NCBI GenBank assembly: GCA_964406105.1
Contig: CAYOQK010000038.1
Coordinates: forward strand, 1-26,637
Origin: WGAB01 sp964406105
GTDB lineage: Bacteria > Hydrothermota > Hydrothermia > WGAB01
Direction: 5' to 3'
Length of the DNA stretch: 26,637 nt
In this document: piece after piece, positions 1 through 7,900 of the stretch
How the letters are laid out: each line of letters opens with the position of its first letter
Position numbering within the stretch: the stretch's first letter is position 1
The notes under the pieces: model-generated
What the model was told of the DNA's origin: nothing
Seen by the model: only the letters and a program-made list of their open reading frames with translations
The model's database searches: none
Made by a program: the position numbers and the translations under genes

Positions 1-834
1 CTCGCTCGGATCCAGCAAACGGTGAACGAGGTGTTCTATACCCCTCAGGTGGAATCCCTGTTCGTGGTGATTGTGCCTCCCGACAGCCTTATTCCCCGGT
101 ACCTCAAGCACAAGAACGTGCTGGTGGTCGCATATCCCGGATCGCCCGACTGGGAGGTGTACCGCCAGGTTTTTGGAGAACGCACCGGGGTCCACCTCGC
201 CTCGGGTCGCTACGCCGTGGATGACCACATCATCGGTATCGCAGGCCCGAAGTGGGAGGCCACCTTGGCCTTATTGGAGCAGCATCTTCCACGCATCAAA
301 GACAGTTTGATGGCCTGGATGTACCGGAACTATCTTCAGCGGGAGTACTTCGCAGGCCACAACCCCCAGATCCGGGACATCCTGAGGGAACGATGGCACA
401 TAGAGATTGACGTGCCCAGCGGATGGGCCTTCTTTGTGCAACAGGATAGCCTGTTCGCCTTGGCCAAACATTACCCCGACCGGTTCTTCTTCGTGTATCA
501 GGAGCCCGCTCCCCGAACGCTGGACCCCTGGGCCCTGCTGGACCTGCGGGATGCCATTACCCGGGTTTACTACGATGGGGACTTTGTCTTGCGGGATACC
601 GCCACCCTGCGGTTCACACACCAAGAGTTTCTGGGACAGCAGGCCACGGTGATCTACGGAGTGTGGCAAAACAACCGCCGGGTGCTGGGAGGGCCCTTTA
701 AACTCATCGCCTTCAACTACCGCAATCGCTTTTTTGTGGTGGACATCGGGGTGTTTGCCCCCGACTTGGACCACAAGATGCCCTTCATCTTCCGAACGGA
801 GGCTTTCCTTCGCAACATGAAGGTGCTGGACTGA
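1..834 (+). CDS. DUF4837-like protein, 5'-truncated by the window edge
   Basis: The reading frame is open from the first base. A GTG at 22 could be read as a start, but no ribosome binding site precedes it, so I take the true start to lie outside the window. The protein reads like the Bacteroidetes family DUF4837. It has a 'LFVVIVPPDSL' strand followed by a 'KHKNVLVV' strand, a middle helix ending in 'MYRNYLQREYF', an amphipathic 'IEIDVPSGWAFF' segment, and a late 'GVWQNNRRVLGGPF' motif followed by the closing 'FIFRTEAFLRNM'. Family members are usually lipoproteins of about 330 residues, so roughly 50-80 N-terminal residues including the signal are probably missing. No catalytic function is known. 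The stop overlaps the next start (TGATG), so the two genes are probably translated together. Family call is from recognised motifs only. Confidence 0.7.
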   Translation, partial: LARIQQTVNEVFYTPQVESLFVVIVPPDSLIPRYLKHKNVLVVAYPGSPDWEVYRQVFGERTGVHLASGRYAVDDHIIGIAGPKWEATLALLEQHLPRIKDSLMAWMYRNYLQREYFAGHNPQIRDILRERWHIEIDVPSGWAFFVQQDSLFALAKHYPDRFFFVYQEPAPRTLDPWALLDLRDAITRVYYDGDFVLRDTATLRFTHQEFLGQQATVIYGVWQNNRRVLGGPFKLIAFNYRNRFFVVDIGVFAPDLDHKMPFIFRTEAFLRNMKVLD

Positions 835-1943
835 TGTGGCCTTGGGATACAGTGGAGCCCCAGTGGGGATGGGCTTTGCCAGAGGAACTCCAAGCTCTGG
901 TGGCCCCCTTCTTTGCCATCCGACGAGTGCAGGCCCTGGGGCCCGATGCTTGGCTGATCTACGGTACCTTCGGACCCGGAGACCCCTCGGCAAGGTCGGA
1001 AGAACTGTTCCGACACCTGATGGCCGCGGGCTATATGCCGAGTTTGCGTCAGGTGGCCCCGGACCTCTACGAACTGTACATTGCCCCGGAACCCGAGGAG
1101 TTCCGCAGGCCCCAACGGCCCTGGGTGCACCTGGTGCTGTTCCTGCTCACCGTGCTCACCACCCTCATCGCCGGGGCTTTCCACGCAGGGCAAAACCCCT
1201 TTGCCCATCCCTGGGCCTTGTTCTCAGGGGTGCCCTTTTCCTTTGCGCTCTTGGCCATCTTGGGGTCCCACGAGATGGGCCATTATCTCCTGGCTCGGTA
1301 CCACGGCGTGCGGGCCACGTTGCCGTACTTCATCCCCTTTCCCCATCCCTTGATCGGAACCTTGGGAGCGGTGATCCGCATCCGATCGCCCATTCCCTCC
1401 CGCAATGCCCTCTTGGATATTGGGGCCGCAGGCCCCTTCGCTGGAATGGCTGTGGCCATTCCCCTGGCCATGTTGGGGATCCATTGGTCGCACCTGGTGA
1501 CCCTCTCCCAAGTACAGGGAGGCTTACACCTGGGAGAACCCCTGCTCTTTCGCCTCTTGGTATGGTGGGTCAAGGGACCCCTGCCGCCAGATACCACCTT
1601 GTACCTTCATCCTGTAGCCTTTGCAGGCTGGTTAGGGTTCTTTGTGACCGCCCTTAACCTGCTGCCCTCAGGGCAGTTGGATGGTGGCCACATCGCCTAC
1701 GCCCTCTTTGGCCCTCTGCACCGCACCATCTCCCGCCTCACCTTTTTGGCGCTGTTGCTTTTGGGGGTTCTCTGGCTGGGATGGTGGACCTGGGCGTTGC
1801 TGATCCTCTTCTTCATCCGGTTTGATCACCCTGCACCATTGAACCAGGTTAGCCGGCTGGATCCCCGGCGTCGGTGGATTGGCTACCTGGCCATCCTGTT
1901 GTTCTTCCTCACCTTTGTGCCTGTCCCCATCTTTGCGGGCTGA
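834..1943 (+). CDS. Site-2 protease family (M50) membrane zinc metalloprotease, EGY type
   Basis: A 369-residue intramembrane protease candidate. The zinc-binding HExxH motif is 'SHEMGH' (H146, E147, H150) inside a hydrophobic segment. The third metal ligand lies in 'NLLPSGQLDGGH' (D283), the family's N-P-DGG motif. About 95 soluble N-terminal residues precede the first membrane helix (about 97-117), followed by roughly six to seven hydrophobic helices. This layout matches the cyanobacterial/plant EGY-like branch better than RseP, because there is no PDZ domain. Members cut membrane-bound substrates within the bilayer, often to release a regulator; the substrate here is unknown. The start overlaps the upstream stop by one base. 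The gene ends 12 nt before a convergent transporter gene, with no obvious terminator between them. Confidence 0.88.
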   Translation: MWPWDTVEPQWGWALPEELQALVAPFFAIRRVQALGPDAWLIYGTFGPGDPSARSEELFRHLMAAGYMPSLRQVAPDLYELYIAPEPEEFRRPQRPWVHLVLFLLTVLTTLIAGAFHAGQNPFAHPWALFSGVPFSFALLAILGSHEMGHYLLARYHGVRATLPYFIPFPHPLIGTLGAVIRIRSPIPSRNALLDIGAAGPFAGMAVAIPLAMLGIHWSHLVTLSQVQGGLHLGEPLLFRLLVWWVKGPLPPDTTLYLHPVAFAGWLGFFVTALNLLPSGQLDGGHIAYALFGPLHRTISRLTFLALLLLGVLWLGWWTWALLILFFIRFDHPAPLNQVSRLDPRRRWIGYLAILLFFLTFVPVPIFAG

Positions 1944-1955
1944 CCGGGGTAGGGG

Positions 1956-2645
1956 TTAGGCCTGAACGACTTGGCCCCATCGCCGATCCAACCATCGGGC
2001 ATACAGGATGAACACGAAGTTGGAGACGGTCACGATCTGCTTGATCACGAACTGCCCGGCGAACAGAGAGAGCAGGGGCAACACACCGAAGAAGGCCAGG
2101 GTATTGAAGACCAGCACGTCCAGGGTGGTGCTGGCCAGATTGCTCAAGAGGAAAGCGAGCACAAACCGTTTTTCAATGCCCACCTTGTGAGCCACCCAGG
2201 CATCCAGGCGCGAGGACAGGTAGAAGGACACCATGGAGGAAGCCACCACCCGAAGGTCCATGCGGAACAGGGTGTCAAAGGCCTTGCCTAAGAAGTCCTG
2301 AGGACCGGTGGGAATCAGGGAGGCGGTCCAGAGGAACAGGGCCACCACCACATTGGCGAACAAGGTGAGCAGAATCATGCGTTTGGCGCCCCCGTAACCT
2401 TCTCTGCGGTGGATTATATCCAGCAGGCTGTAGGCGGAGTTGTAGGTCATGTCGCCGGCGGTGAAGAGGAGCGGGCCCACCGTAAAGGTCTTGTACACCG
2501 TGATGTTGGCAGCCACCACCAGGATGACGTGCGTGAGTTCCACAATCCGCTGGCCTAACCAGCGGGACAAGTAGATCGCTGCCGTAACCACCAGCAGGGT
2601 GATCAGGGCCCATACCACCACGGGAAGCCACAGGGTGCCGCTCAT
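1956..2645 (-). CDS. YhhQ/VUT-family (COG1738) transporter, probable queuosine-precursor importer
   Basis: A 229-residue, mostly hydrophobic protein with about six membrane helices. It carries the family pattern of a first helix pair, then 'ITVYKTFTVGPLLFTAGDMTYNSAYSLLDI' region residues, and a late 'FVIKQIVTVSNFVFILY' helix. COG1738/VUT proteins, including E. coli YhhQ, import the queuosine precursors preQ0/preQ1 or queuine. The open frame extends 95 codons further upstream, but that extension is hydrophilic, runs through the divergent promoter region and is not family-like, so I place the start at the ATG at 2645. The Shine-Dalgarno here is poor: an AGGAG sits about 22 nt upstream. I saw no recognisable preQ1 riboswitch in the leader. 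Substrate is inferred from family only. Confidence 0.78.
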   Translation of the reverse strand: MSGTLWLPVVVWALITLLVVTAAIYLSRWLGQRIVELTHVILVVAANITVYKTFTVGPLLFTAGDMTYNSAYSLLDIIHRREGYGGAKRMILLTLFANVVVALFLWTASLIPTGPQDFLGKAFDTLFRMDLRVVASSMVSFYLSSRLDAWVAHKVGIEKRFVLAFLLSNLASTTLDVLVFNTLAFFGVLPLLSLFAGQFVIKQIVTVSNFVFILYARWLDRRWGQVVQA

Positions 2646-2793
2646 CGGGCGGATATGATACAGAATCTCCTGGGGTGTGGCGTTGTAGGGCACCTTCGGG
2701 GATACAAATCGGGACACCGACGCATCCCCGGTGTGCGGAAAGATGCTTTCCTGTAATCCGTTGAGGGCAAGAGTTTTGCAGGGATTCCCCCGG

Positions 2794-2822
2794 TTGCCAC
2801 GCCCCAAGGAGGGGCGTAAAAT
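2794..2822 (+). promoter_or_regulatory. Sigma70-type promoter for the malic enzyme gene
   Basis: TTGCCA (2794-2799), a 17-nt spacer and TAAAAT (2817-2822) make a good housekeeping promoter. Predicted transcription start is about 2829, giving a leader of about 25 nt that holds the AAAGGAGG ribosome binding site. Confidence 0.7.
2799..2817. repeat. Inverted repeat filling the promoter spacer (possible operator)
   Basis: A perfect 7-bp inverted repeat, ACGCCCC / GGGGCGT, flanks a 5-nt AAGGA centre. It runs from the last base of the -35 box to the first base of the -10 box. A protein bound here would block RNA polymerase, so it is a candidate repressor site. Chance occurrence in GC-rich DNA is possible. 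Confidence 0.4.
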
Positions 2823-2853
2823 GCCTTCGCGGGCTTTAAAGGAGGGCTTTGTC

Positions 2854-5118
2854 ATGTTAATCACCAAACAGGAAGCACTGGAGTACCACAGCAAGGGTCG
2901 GCCCGGCAAGATTGAGGTGGTGCCGACCAAGCCTTGCTACACCCAGAGGGACCTTTCCCTGGCTTACACCCCTGGGGTAGCTGAACCGGTGCGGGAGATC
3001 GCCAAGGACCCTGATCTGGCGTATCGCTACACCGCCAAGGGCAACCTTGTGGCTGTGGTGTCTAACGGTACCGCTGTGCTGGGCCTGGGGAATGTGGGCG
3101 CCTTGGCCGGCAAACCCGTGATGGAGGGGAAGGGGGTACTCTTCAAACGTTTCGCCGACATAGACGTGTTTGACATTGAGGTGGATGAAACCGATCCTGA
3201 CCGGTTTATTGACATCGTGGCAGCCTTAGAACCCACCTTCGGAGGCATCAACCTGGAAGACATCAAAGCGCCAGAGTGCTTTTACATTGAGGAGGAGCTG
3301 AAAAAACGGATGCAAATCCCCGTGTTCCACGATGACCAGCACGGCACCGCCATTATCTCCGGAGCAGGACTGTTGAATGCCTTAGAGCTGGTGGGCAAGA
3401 AGATTGACGAGATCAAGGTGGTGATCAGCGGGGCCGGGGCTTCGGCCATTGCCTGTGCCAAGTTCTATGTGGCCCTTGGGGTGCGAAAGGAGAACATCAT
3501 CCTGGTGGACAGCCGGGGCGTTATCTACAAGGGCCGCAAGGAGCGGATGAATCCGTACAAGGAGGAGTTTGCTGCAGAAACCGAGGCCCGAACCCTGGCC
3601 GAGGCCATGGAAGGGGCGGATGTGTTCCTGGGCCTCTCGGTGGGAGGGATCGTGACCCAGGATATGGTGAAACGTATGGCCGAGAAGCCCATCATCTTCG
3701 CCCTGGCAAACCCTGACCCCGAGATCCCCTACGAGGAAGCCAAAGCCGCGCGTCCCGATGCCATCGTGGCCACCGGCCGCTCGGATTACCCGAATCAAGT
3801 GAACAACGTGCTGGGGTTTCCCTTCATCTTCCGGGGAGCCTTAGACGTAGGAGCCAGAGCGATCAATGAAGAGATGAAGATCGCCGCAGCCCATGCCCTT
3901 GCTGCCCTGGCCCGTGAGGATGTGCCAGACTCGGTGCTCAAGGCCTACGGCTTGGAAAGTTTGAAGTTTGGTCCGGAGTACATTATCCCGAAACCGTTGG
4001 ACCCCCGAGTGCTTCTTTGGGAGGCCCCTGCAGTGGCAAAGGCTGCGATGGAAACCGGTGTGGCCCGGTACACCATTGACCTGGACGAGTATCGTGAACG
4101 GCTGGAGGCCAAACTCGGGAAATCGCGTGAAGTCATGCGCATCATGATCAACAAGGCCAAGAGCAATCCCAAGCGGGTGGTGTACCCCGAAGGCGAGGAG
4201 GCCAAAATCATCCGCGCAGCCCACATCGTGGAGGCCGAGGGAATCGCTCATCCGATTCTCTTGGGTCGCAAGGAGGTGATCTACCAAAAGATAGAAGATC
4301 TGGGCCTCAAGTTTGAACCCGAAACCCTGTGTGTCCTGGAATCCCCCAAACTGGAGGAATACGCCGAGGCCCTGTACCAACTGAGACACCGCAAGGGGGT
4401 TACCCGCCAAGAGGCTCGGAGACTCCTGCGGGATCCCAATTACTACGGTGTGATGATGGTGTACATGGGAGATGCCGATGCCTGTGTGTCGGGCCTGGTG
4501 CACCACTATCCCGAGGTGCTTCGGCCAGCGCTGCAGATCGTAAAGACCAAACCAGGGGTACGGAAGGTGGCGGCCATGTACATGATGGTCCTAAAGGACC
4601 GGGTGCTCTTCTTCAGCGACCCTGCGGTAAACATTGAGCCCACCGCGGAGGACCTCTCTGAGATCGCCATCCTGGCAGCGGACATGGTTCGGGAGTTTGA
4701 TATTGAGCCCAGGATCGCCATGCTGTCCTTCTCCAACTTCGGGAGCGTGCGGCATCCGCTCTCTGAGAAGGTGCGGCGTGCCGTGGAACTCGTGCGGGAA
4801 AAGCGGCCCGATCTCATCATTGATGGCGAGATGATGGCAGACACGGCCGTGGTACCGGAGATCGTAGAAGAGTACTATCCCTTCTCGCGGGTCAAGGACG
4901 CCAACGTGCTCATTTTCCCCGATCTGGAGGCGGCCAACGTGGCCTACAAGTTGCTGCATCGGCTCGGCGGCGCTGAGGCCTTCGGACCCATCCTCATGGG
5001 GATGGGTAAGGCCGTGCACGTGCTCCAGATGGCCGACGAGGTGAAGGACATTGTGAACGTAACGGCCATCGCGGTGGTGGACGCTCAGGAGATTGAATCT
5101 CAAAGCCGGAGGTCATGA
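2854..5118 (+). CDS. maeB: NADP-dependent malic enzyme with C-terminal phosphotransacetylase domain
   Basis: A 754-residue MaeB-type protein (E. coli MaeB is 759) that converts malate to pyruvate and CO2 with reduction of NAD(P). The malic enzyme part (about 1-425) shows 'LAYTPGVAEP' with the catalytic Tyr38, 'EGKGVLFKRF' with Lys93, the metal site 'FHDDQHGTA' (D161, D162) and the nucleotide loop 'GAGASAIA' (193-200). From about 430 the protein becomes phosphotransacetylase-like ('RVVYPEGEEAKIIRAA', later 'VNVTAIAVVDAQEIES'). In studied MaeB proteins this part is regulatory and binds acetyl-CoA rather than acting as an enzyme. The ATG at 2854 has a strong AAAGGAGG site 8-9 nt upstream; earlier in-frame starts lie in the promoter. 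It overlaps the next gene by 4 nt. Confidence 0.96.
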   Translation: MLITKQEALEYHSKGRPGKIEVVPTKPCYTQRDLSLAYTPGVAEPVREIAKDPDLAYRYTAKGNLVAVVSNGTAVLGLGNVGALAGKPVMEGKGVLFKRFADIDVFDIEVDETDPDRFIDIVAALEPTFGGINLEDIKAPECFYIEEELKKRMQIPVFHDDQHGTAIISGAGLLNALELVGKKIDEIKVVISGAGASAIACAKFYVALGVRKENIILVDSRGVIYKGRKERMNPYKEEFAAETEARTLAEAMEGADVFLGLSVGGIVTQDMVKRMAEKPIIFALANPDPEIPYEEAKAARPDAIVATGRSDYPNQVNNVLGFPFIFRGALDVGARAINEEMKIAAAHALAALAREDVPDSVLKAYGLESLKFGPEYIIPKPLDPRVLLWEAPAVAKAAMETGVARYTIDLDEYRERLEAKLGKSREVMRIMINKAKSNPKRVVYPEGEEAKIIRAAHIVEAEGIAHPILLGRKEVIYQKIEDLGLKFEPETLCVLESPKLEEYAEALYQLRHRKGVTRQEARRLLRDPNYYGVMMVYMGDADACVSGLVHHYPEVLRPALQIVKTKPGVRKVAAMYMMVLKDRVLFFSDPAVNIEPTAEDLSEIAILAADMVREFDIEPRIAMLSFSNFGSVRHPLSEKVRRAVELVREKRPDLIIDGEMMADTAVVPEIVEEYYPFSRVKDANVLIFPDLEAANVAYKLLHRLGGAEAFGPILMGMGKAVHVLQMADEVKDIVNVTAIAVVDAQEIESQSRRS

Positions 5119-5837
5119 GCGCGTACGACTTTGACGAACAGTTCCATCGTCTTACGGTGGAAGGGCGGCCCGCCCGTCGGGGCGGGCCGCCGCCGCCCCC
5201 CTTTAAGGAGTACCCCACGGCCCCGTCCTATGCCCTGCCCGACCCCCGGCCGCTGTCCATGCCCCTCCATGAGGCCCTGCTCCAACGTAGGAGCCTACGG
5301 GCCTACGACCCTGAAGCCACCTTGACCCTCTCCGACCTGGCCACCCTGTTGGATTTCAGCGTGGGGGTCACCCACTTCTACCGGGACCGGTATCCCCTCC
5401 GGGCTTACCCCTCGGCAGGTGCCCTGCACCCTTTGGAACTCTATGTGTACGCCCGACGGGTGGAGTCGTTGCCCTCCGGGGTGTTCCATTACCACCCCTT
5501 GGAACATCGGCTTTTCCACATTGTGGAAGGAACATTGGAAGAGGCCCTGGTACGGGCCGCCTACGATCAGGAGTTTTTGGCCGATGCAGCGGCCGTGCTC
5601 ATCTTCACCCTGGTGTACGAGCGAACCCGTCGGAAATACGGGTATCGGGCCTACCGGTATGTGTTCATGGATCTGGGGGCCGCTTGCGAAAACGTGTACC
5701 TTACCGCCACAGGCCTGGGACTGGGCACCGTACTGGTGGGCGCCTTTGATGATGACGCCGTGGCCACCCTCTTGGGTTTGGACCCCGAAGAGGAATGGGT
5801 AGGGGCCCTGATGCCCGTGGGCCGGCCCGCGGAATGA
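5115..5837 (+). CDS. SagB/ThcOx-type nitroreductase (FMN-dependent dehydrogenase-like)
   Basis: A 240-residue nitroreductase-fold protein. The FMN-phosphate binding start of the fold is 'RRSLRAYDPEATLTLSDLATLLDFS'. Next come the SagB-type signature 'LRAYPSAGALHPLELYVYA' and a C-terminal 'GAACENVYLTATGLGLGTVLVGAF...ALMPVGRP' helix-strand unit. SagB-type enzymes oxidise thiazolines or oxazolines to azoles in peptide natural products, but many stand-alone members have no known substrate. I see no cyclodehydratase (YcaO) or precursor peptide nearby, so azole synthesis is not supported. The ATG lies in an ATGA overlap with maeB, and a GGAGG only 2 nt upstream is too close for a normal site, so coupling is likely. 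Its first codons contain a strong palindrome (5164-5191) and a Pro-rich stretch. Confidence 0.85.
   Translation: MSAYDFDEQFHRLTVEGRPARRGGPPPPPFKEYPTAPSYALPDPRPLSMPLHEALLQRRSLRAYDPEATLTLSDLATLLDFSVGVTHFYRDRYPLRAYPSAGALHPLELYVYARRVESLPSGVFHYHPLEHRLFHIVEGTLEEALVRAAYDQEFLADAAAVLIFTLVYERTRRKYGYRAYRYVFMDLGAACENVYLTATGLGLGTVLVGAFDDDAVATLLGLDPEEEWVGALMPVGRPAE
5164..5191. repeat. Perfect 12-bp GC hairpin inside the 5' coding region of the SagB-like gene
   Basis: GGCGGCCCGCCC (5164-5175) and GGGCGGGCCGCC (5180-5191) are exact reverse complements around a GTCG loop. It encodes part of 'EGRPARRGGPP'. It sits about 50 nt after the start codon, where such structure could slow translation. Its 9-nt arm core GGGCGGGCC also occurs in the terminator at 18513. 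Confidence 0.7.
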
Positions 5838-5873
5838 GTCGGCGCTTCCCCGGGTGCCTGGAAAGTTTTCCCC

Positions 5874-6293
5874 TTACTCGCCGATGATTTTGATGAGTAC
5901 GCGCTTGGGCCGGCGCCCGTCAAACTCTCCGTAAAAGATCTGCTCCCAAGGGCCAAAGTCCAGTTTGCCGTTGGTGATGGCCACTACCACCTCGCGTCCC
6001 ATGATGGTGCGCTTCAGGTGAGCGTCGGCGTTGTCTTCTCCGGTGCGGTTGTGCAGATACTGGCTGGTGGGCTCGTGAGGGGCCAACTGCTCCAGCCATC
6101 GCTTGAAGTCCTCGTGCAGACCGGGTTCGTCGTCGTTGATGAACACACTGGCCGTGATGTGCATGGCGTTCACCAGGCACAACCCCTCTTTGACCCCGCT
6201 TTCCTCCACGGCCTTTTCCACCTCGGGGGTGATGTTGATCAGGGCCACCCGAGTGGGGGTATTGAACCACAGTTCCTTGCGGTATGACTTCAT
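5874..6293 (-). CDS. YjbQ/UPF0047 family protein
   Basis: A 139-residue protein matching UPF0047 (YjbQ) at full length. Visible motifs are 'MHITASVFINDDEPGLHEDF', 'YLHNRTGEDNADAHLKR' and the closing 'LDFGPWEQIFYGEFDG', with conserved His residues that form the putative metal site. Some members rescue thiamine-phosphate synthase mutants weakly, hence the name 'secondary thiamine-phosphate synthase', but the physiological role is unsettled. The ATG at 6293 has GAAGGAGG about 7 nt upstream and overlaps the stop of the alcohol dehydrogenase gene by 4 nt, so they form a two-gene operon. The downstream end faces the SagB-like gene across about 36 nt. Confidence 0.9.
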   Translation of the reverse strand: MKSYRKELWFNTPTRVALINITPEVEKAVEESGVKEGLCLVNAMHITASVFINDDEPGLHEDFKRWLEQLAPHEPTSQYLHNRTGEDNADAHLKRTIMGREVVVAITNGKLDFGPWEQIFYGEFDGRRPKRVLIKIIGE

Positions 6294-7465
6294 GGTGTTC
6301 CTCCTTCAAAGGCTGCGGTGTAGATGGCCAGGATCTCGGCCTCGCCCATGGGCACAGGGCCAGCCACCCGGCCGTCGGGTTCCCAACCGTACTGTTGAAC
6401 CACATCACGGGCCATGGGGGCCAGGTCTTCTCGCCGTACCCCTAAGGATTGCAGGTTCCGGGCCACTCCCAGGTCTTGGAGCCAGTCCTGGAGAAAGGGC
6501 ACCAGACCTTGGGGGGCTGCGGTGCCCAGAAGGGTGATGGCCACATCGTGGAACGCCTCTGGTCGGCGGGCGATGTGAAAGGCCAAATAGGCAGGAAGCA
6601 AAGAGGCCAACCCTTGGGGATGGGGGATCTCGGGGTAGTATCCAGAGAGCACGTGTTCCAGCCAGTGCAGAGAAAACTTGCCTCCGCGGCCTATGCGGCC
6701 CAGTTGGCTCATGGATAGGCTGGCCAAAAACCCCAGTTCAGCCCGGAGGGTGAGGTCCTGAGGGTGTCGGAGCACGGCGCGGCCCAGATCCACCACCAGA
6801 CGCAGGGCTGTGCGTGAGAGGCTTTCTGCCGGTGCGAAGGCGGCTTCGGCCAGGAGATGAGGTTCCAGAAACTGGCAAAAGATGTCCACCACCCCCAGGG
6901 CTGTGAGATAGGGGGGTACAGAGGCCTGGAGTTCGGGGTCCACCACGGCGATGTGCGGGGTGAGTGCCGGATACGACAGGGGCATTTTGGCTTTCAGGGC
7001 ACGGTGATTGATCACTGCAGCACCGTCAAACTCGGAGCCACTGGCTGCCACTGTAGCGATGGCCACCACGGGGTAGGCTTGAACTTTCCGGGGCCGTTGG
7101 GTGATATAGTCCCAGATATCGCGACCCTCACGGGAAACCAGGGCGATGGCCTTGGTGGCGTCCATGACGCTGCCGCCGCCCAGGGCCACGAAGAAATGGG
7201 GCCCCCAAGCAGAGGCCTCGCGGGCTCGCTGGTTGATGTCCGAGCGGTCGGGGTTCGGGGGGATCCCTGGGAGCACCAGGGTTTCCAAGTTTTCCTGGGC
7301 CAAGAGGTGGATCAGGCGGTCCAGGGTGCCACTTTCCCGGGCCCACCGTTGACCGGTGACGATCACGGCTCGTTGACCTAAGGAGGGGAATTCCCGAACG
7401 GCCCGTTGGAGTGCGCCTTGCCCGATGAAGTACCGGCGAGGGAAGGTCAGATGCATGGCTTTCAT
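6290..7465 (-). CDS. Iron-containing (group III) alcohol dehydrogenase family
   Basis: A 391-residue NAD(P)-dependent oxidoreductase. The nucleotide loop is 'GGGSVMD' (96-102), preceded by the family start 'FIGQGAL'. The metal site normally has one Asp and three His residues. Here D194, H267 and H282 ('EIPHPQGLA') are present, but the His expected four residues after the Asp is Gln198 ('VVDIFCQFLE'). The enzyme may bind metal differently or prefer another metal. Substrate cannot be told from sequence. The start is fixed by a good promoter ending 9 nt before the ATG at 7465. Longer in-frame extensions run through the tRNA genes and are not real. There is no Shine-Dalgarno, so a leaderless or near-leaderless mRNA is likely. 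Confidence 0.88.
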   Translation of the reverse strand: MKAMHLTFPRRYFIGQGALQRAVREFPSLGQRAVIVTGQRWARESGTLDRLIHLLAQENLETLVLPGIPPNPDRSDINQRAREASAWGPHFFVALGGGSVMDATKAIALVSREGRDIWDYITQRPRKVQAYPVVAIATVAASGSEFDGAAVINHRALKAKMPLSYPALTPHIAVVDPELQASVPPYLTALGVVDIFCQFLEPHLLAEAAFAPAESLSRTALRLVVDLGRAVLRHPQDLTLRAELGFLASLSMSQLGRIGRGGKFSLHWLEHVLSGYYPEIPHPQGLASLLPAYLAFHIARRPEAFHDVAITLLGTAAPQGLVPFLQDWLQDLGVARNLQSLGVRREDLAPMARDVVQQYGWEPDGRVAGPVPMGEAEILAIYTAAFEGGTP

Positions 7466-7474
7466 GGTGCTGGA

Positions 7475-7503
7475 ATTATGGGCAGGGCCCGGGAGGGGTG
7501 CAA
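7475..7503 (-). promoter_or_regulatory. Promoter for the alcohol dehydrogenase-yjbQ operon (leaderless arrangement)
   Basis: On the minus strand: TTGCAC (7503-7498), a 17-nt spacer and CATAAT (7480-7475), then 9 nt to the ATG. Transcription 7 nt after the -10 box would start at the A at 7468, leaving a 2-nt leader. Confidence 0.7.
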
Positions 7504-7517
7504 GCGACCCGGCAATC

Positions 7518-7546
7518 TTGACGCTTTGGCGGGGCTCCTGTACATT
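7518..7546 (+). promoter_or_regulatory. Promoter of the tRNA cluster
   Basis: TTGACG (7518-7523), a 17-nt spacer and TACATT (7541-7546) lie about 35 nt ahead of the first tRNA. It is back-to-back with the alcohol dehydrogenase promoter, 14 nt between the two -35 boxes. Confidence 0.6.
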
Positions 7547-7581
7547 TATAGGCCCCTGAGGAATGGGTCTTTTACAAGCAG

Positions 7582-7657
7582 GCTGGCGTAGCTCAGTGGG
7601 TAGAGCAGGTGATTTGTAATCACCAGGTCGGGGGTTCAAATCCCTCCGCCAGCTCCA
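7582..7657 (+). tRNA. tRNA-Thr (anticodon TGT)
   Basis: A 76-nt cloverleaf with acceptor pairs GCTGGCG/CGCCAGC, an intact TTCAAAT T-loop and anticodon TGT at 7615-7617. The 3' CCA is encoded (7655-7657). First of four tRNAs in one transcript. Confidence 0.96.
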
Positions 7658-7720
7658 AAGGAGTGAAGGGGACGGTTTTAAGCCTTGGGATGGTTTGATG
7701 GGGAAATGGTCGGAAAACGT

Positions 7721-7805
7721 GGTGGGGTACCCAAGTGGCCAACGGGGGCAGACTGTAAATCTGCTGGCGCAGCCTTCGGGGGTTCGAATCCTCCCCCCAC
7801 CACCA
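7721..7805 (+). tRNA. tRNA-Tyr (anticodon GTA)
   Basis: An 85-nt class II tRNA with the long variable arm typical of bacterial tRNA-Tyr. Acceptor pairs are GGTGGGG/CCCCACC, anticodon GTA is at 7755-7757, and CCA is encoded. It reads UAU/UAC, so it is a substrate for A37 modification by the MiaA enzyme encoded at 13434-14354. Confidence 0.96.
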
Positions 7806-7824
7806 TCTTGAACACGAAACACAC

Positions 7825-7900
7825 GCGGTGGTGGCGCAATTGGTAGCGCTACGGCCTTCCAAGCCGTAGGTTGCGGGTTCGAGTCCCGTCCACCGCTCCA
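7825..7900 (+). tRNA. tRNA-Gly (anticodon TCC)
   Basis: A 76-nt cloverleaf with acceptor GCGGTGG/CCACCGC, anticodon TCC at 7858-7860 and encoded CCA. It begins 19 nt after tRNA-Tyr. Confidence 0.96.

Noticed and set aside
2646..2853. A preQ1 riboswitch before the YhhQ-like gene
   Set aside because: I looked for the short C-rich pseudoknot pattern and an A-rich tail and did not find a convincing match.
2646..2930. 95-codon N-terminal extension of the YhhQ-like transporter
   Set aside because: It is hydrophilic, overlaps the maeB start and promoter, and is not part of the family.
7466..7822. N-terminal extension of the alcohol dehydrogenase frame by about 119 codons
   Set aside because: It would run antisense through two tRNA genes and across both promoters; the enzyme family begins at the ATG at 7465.
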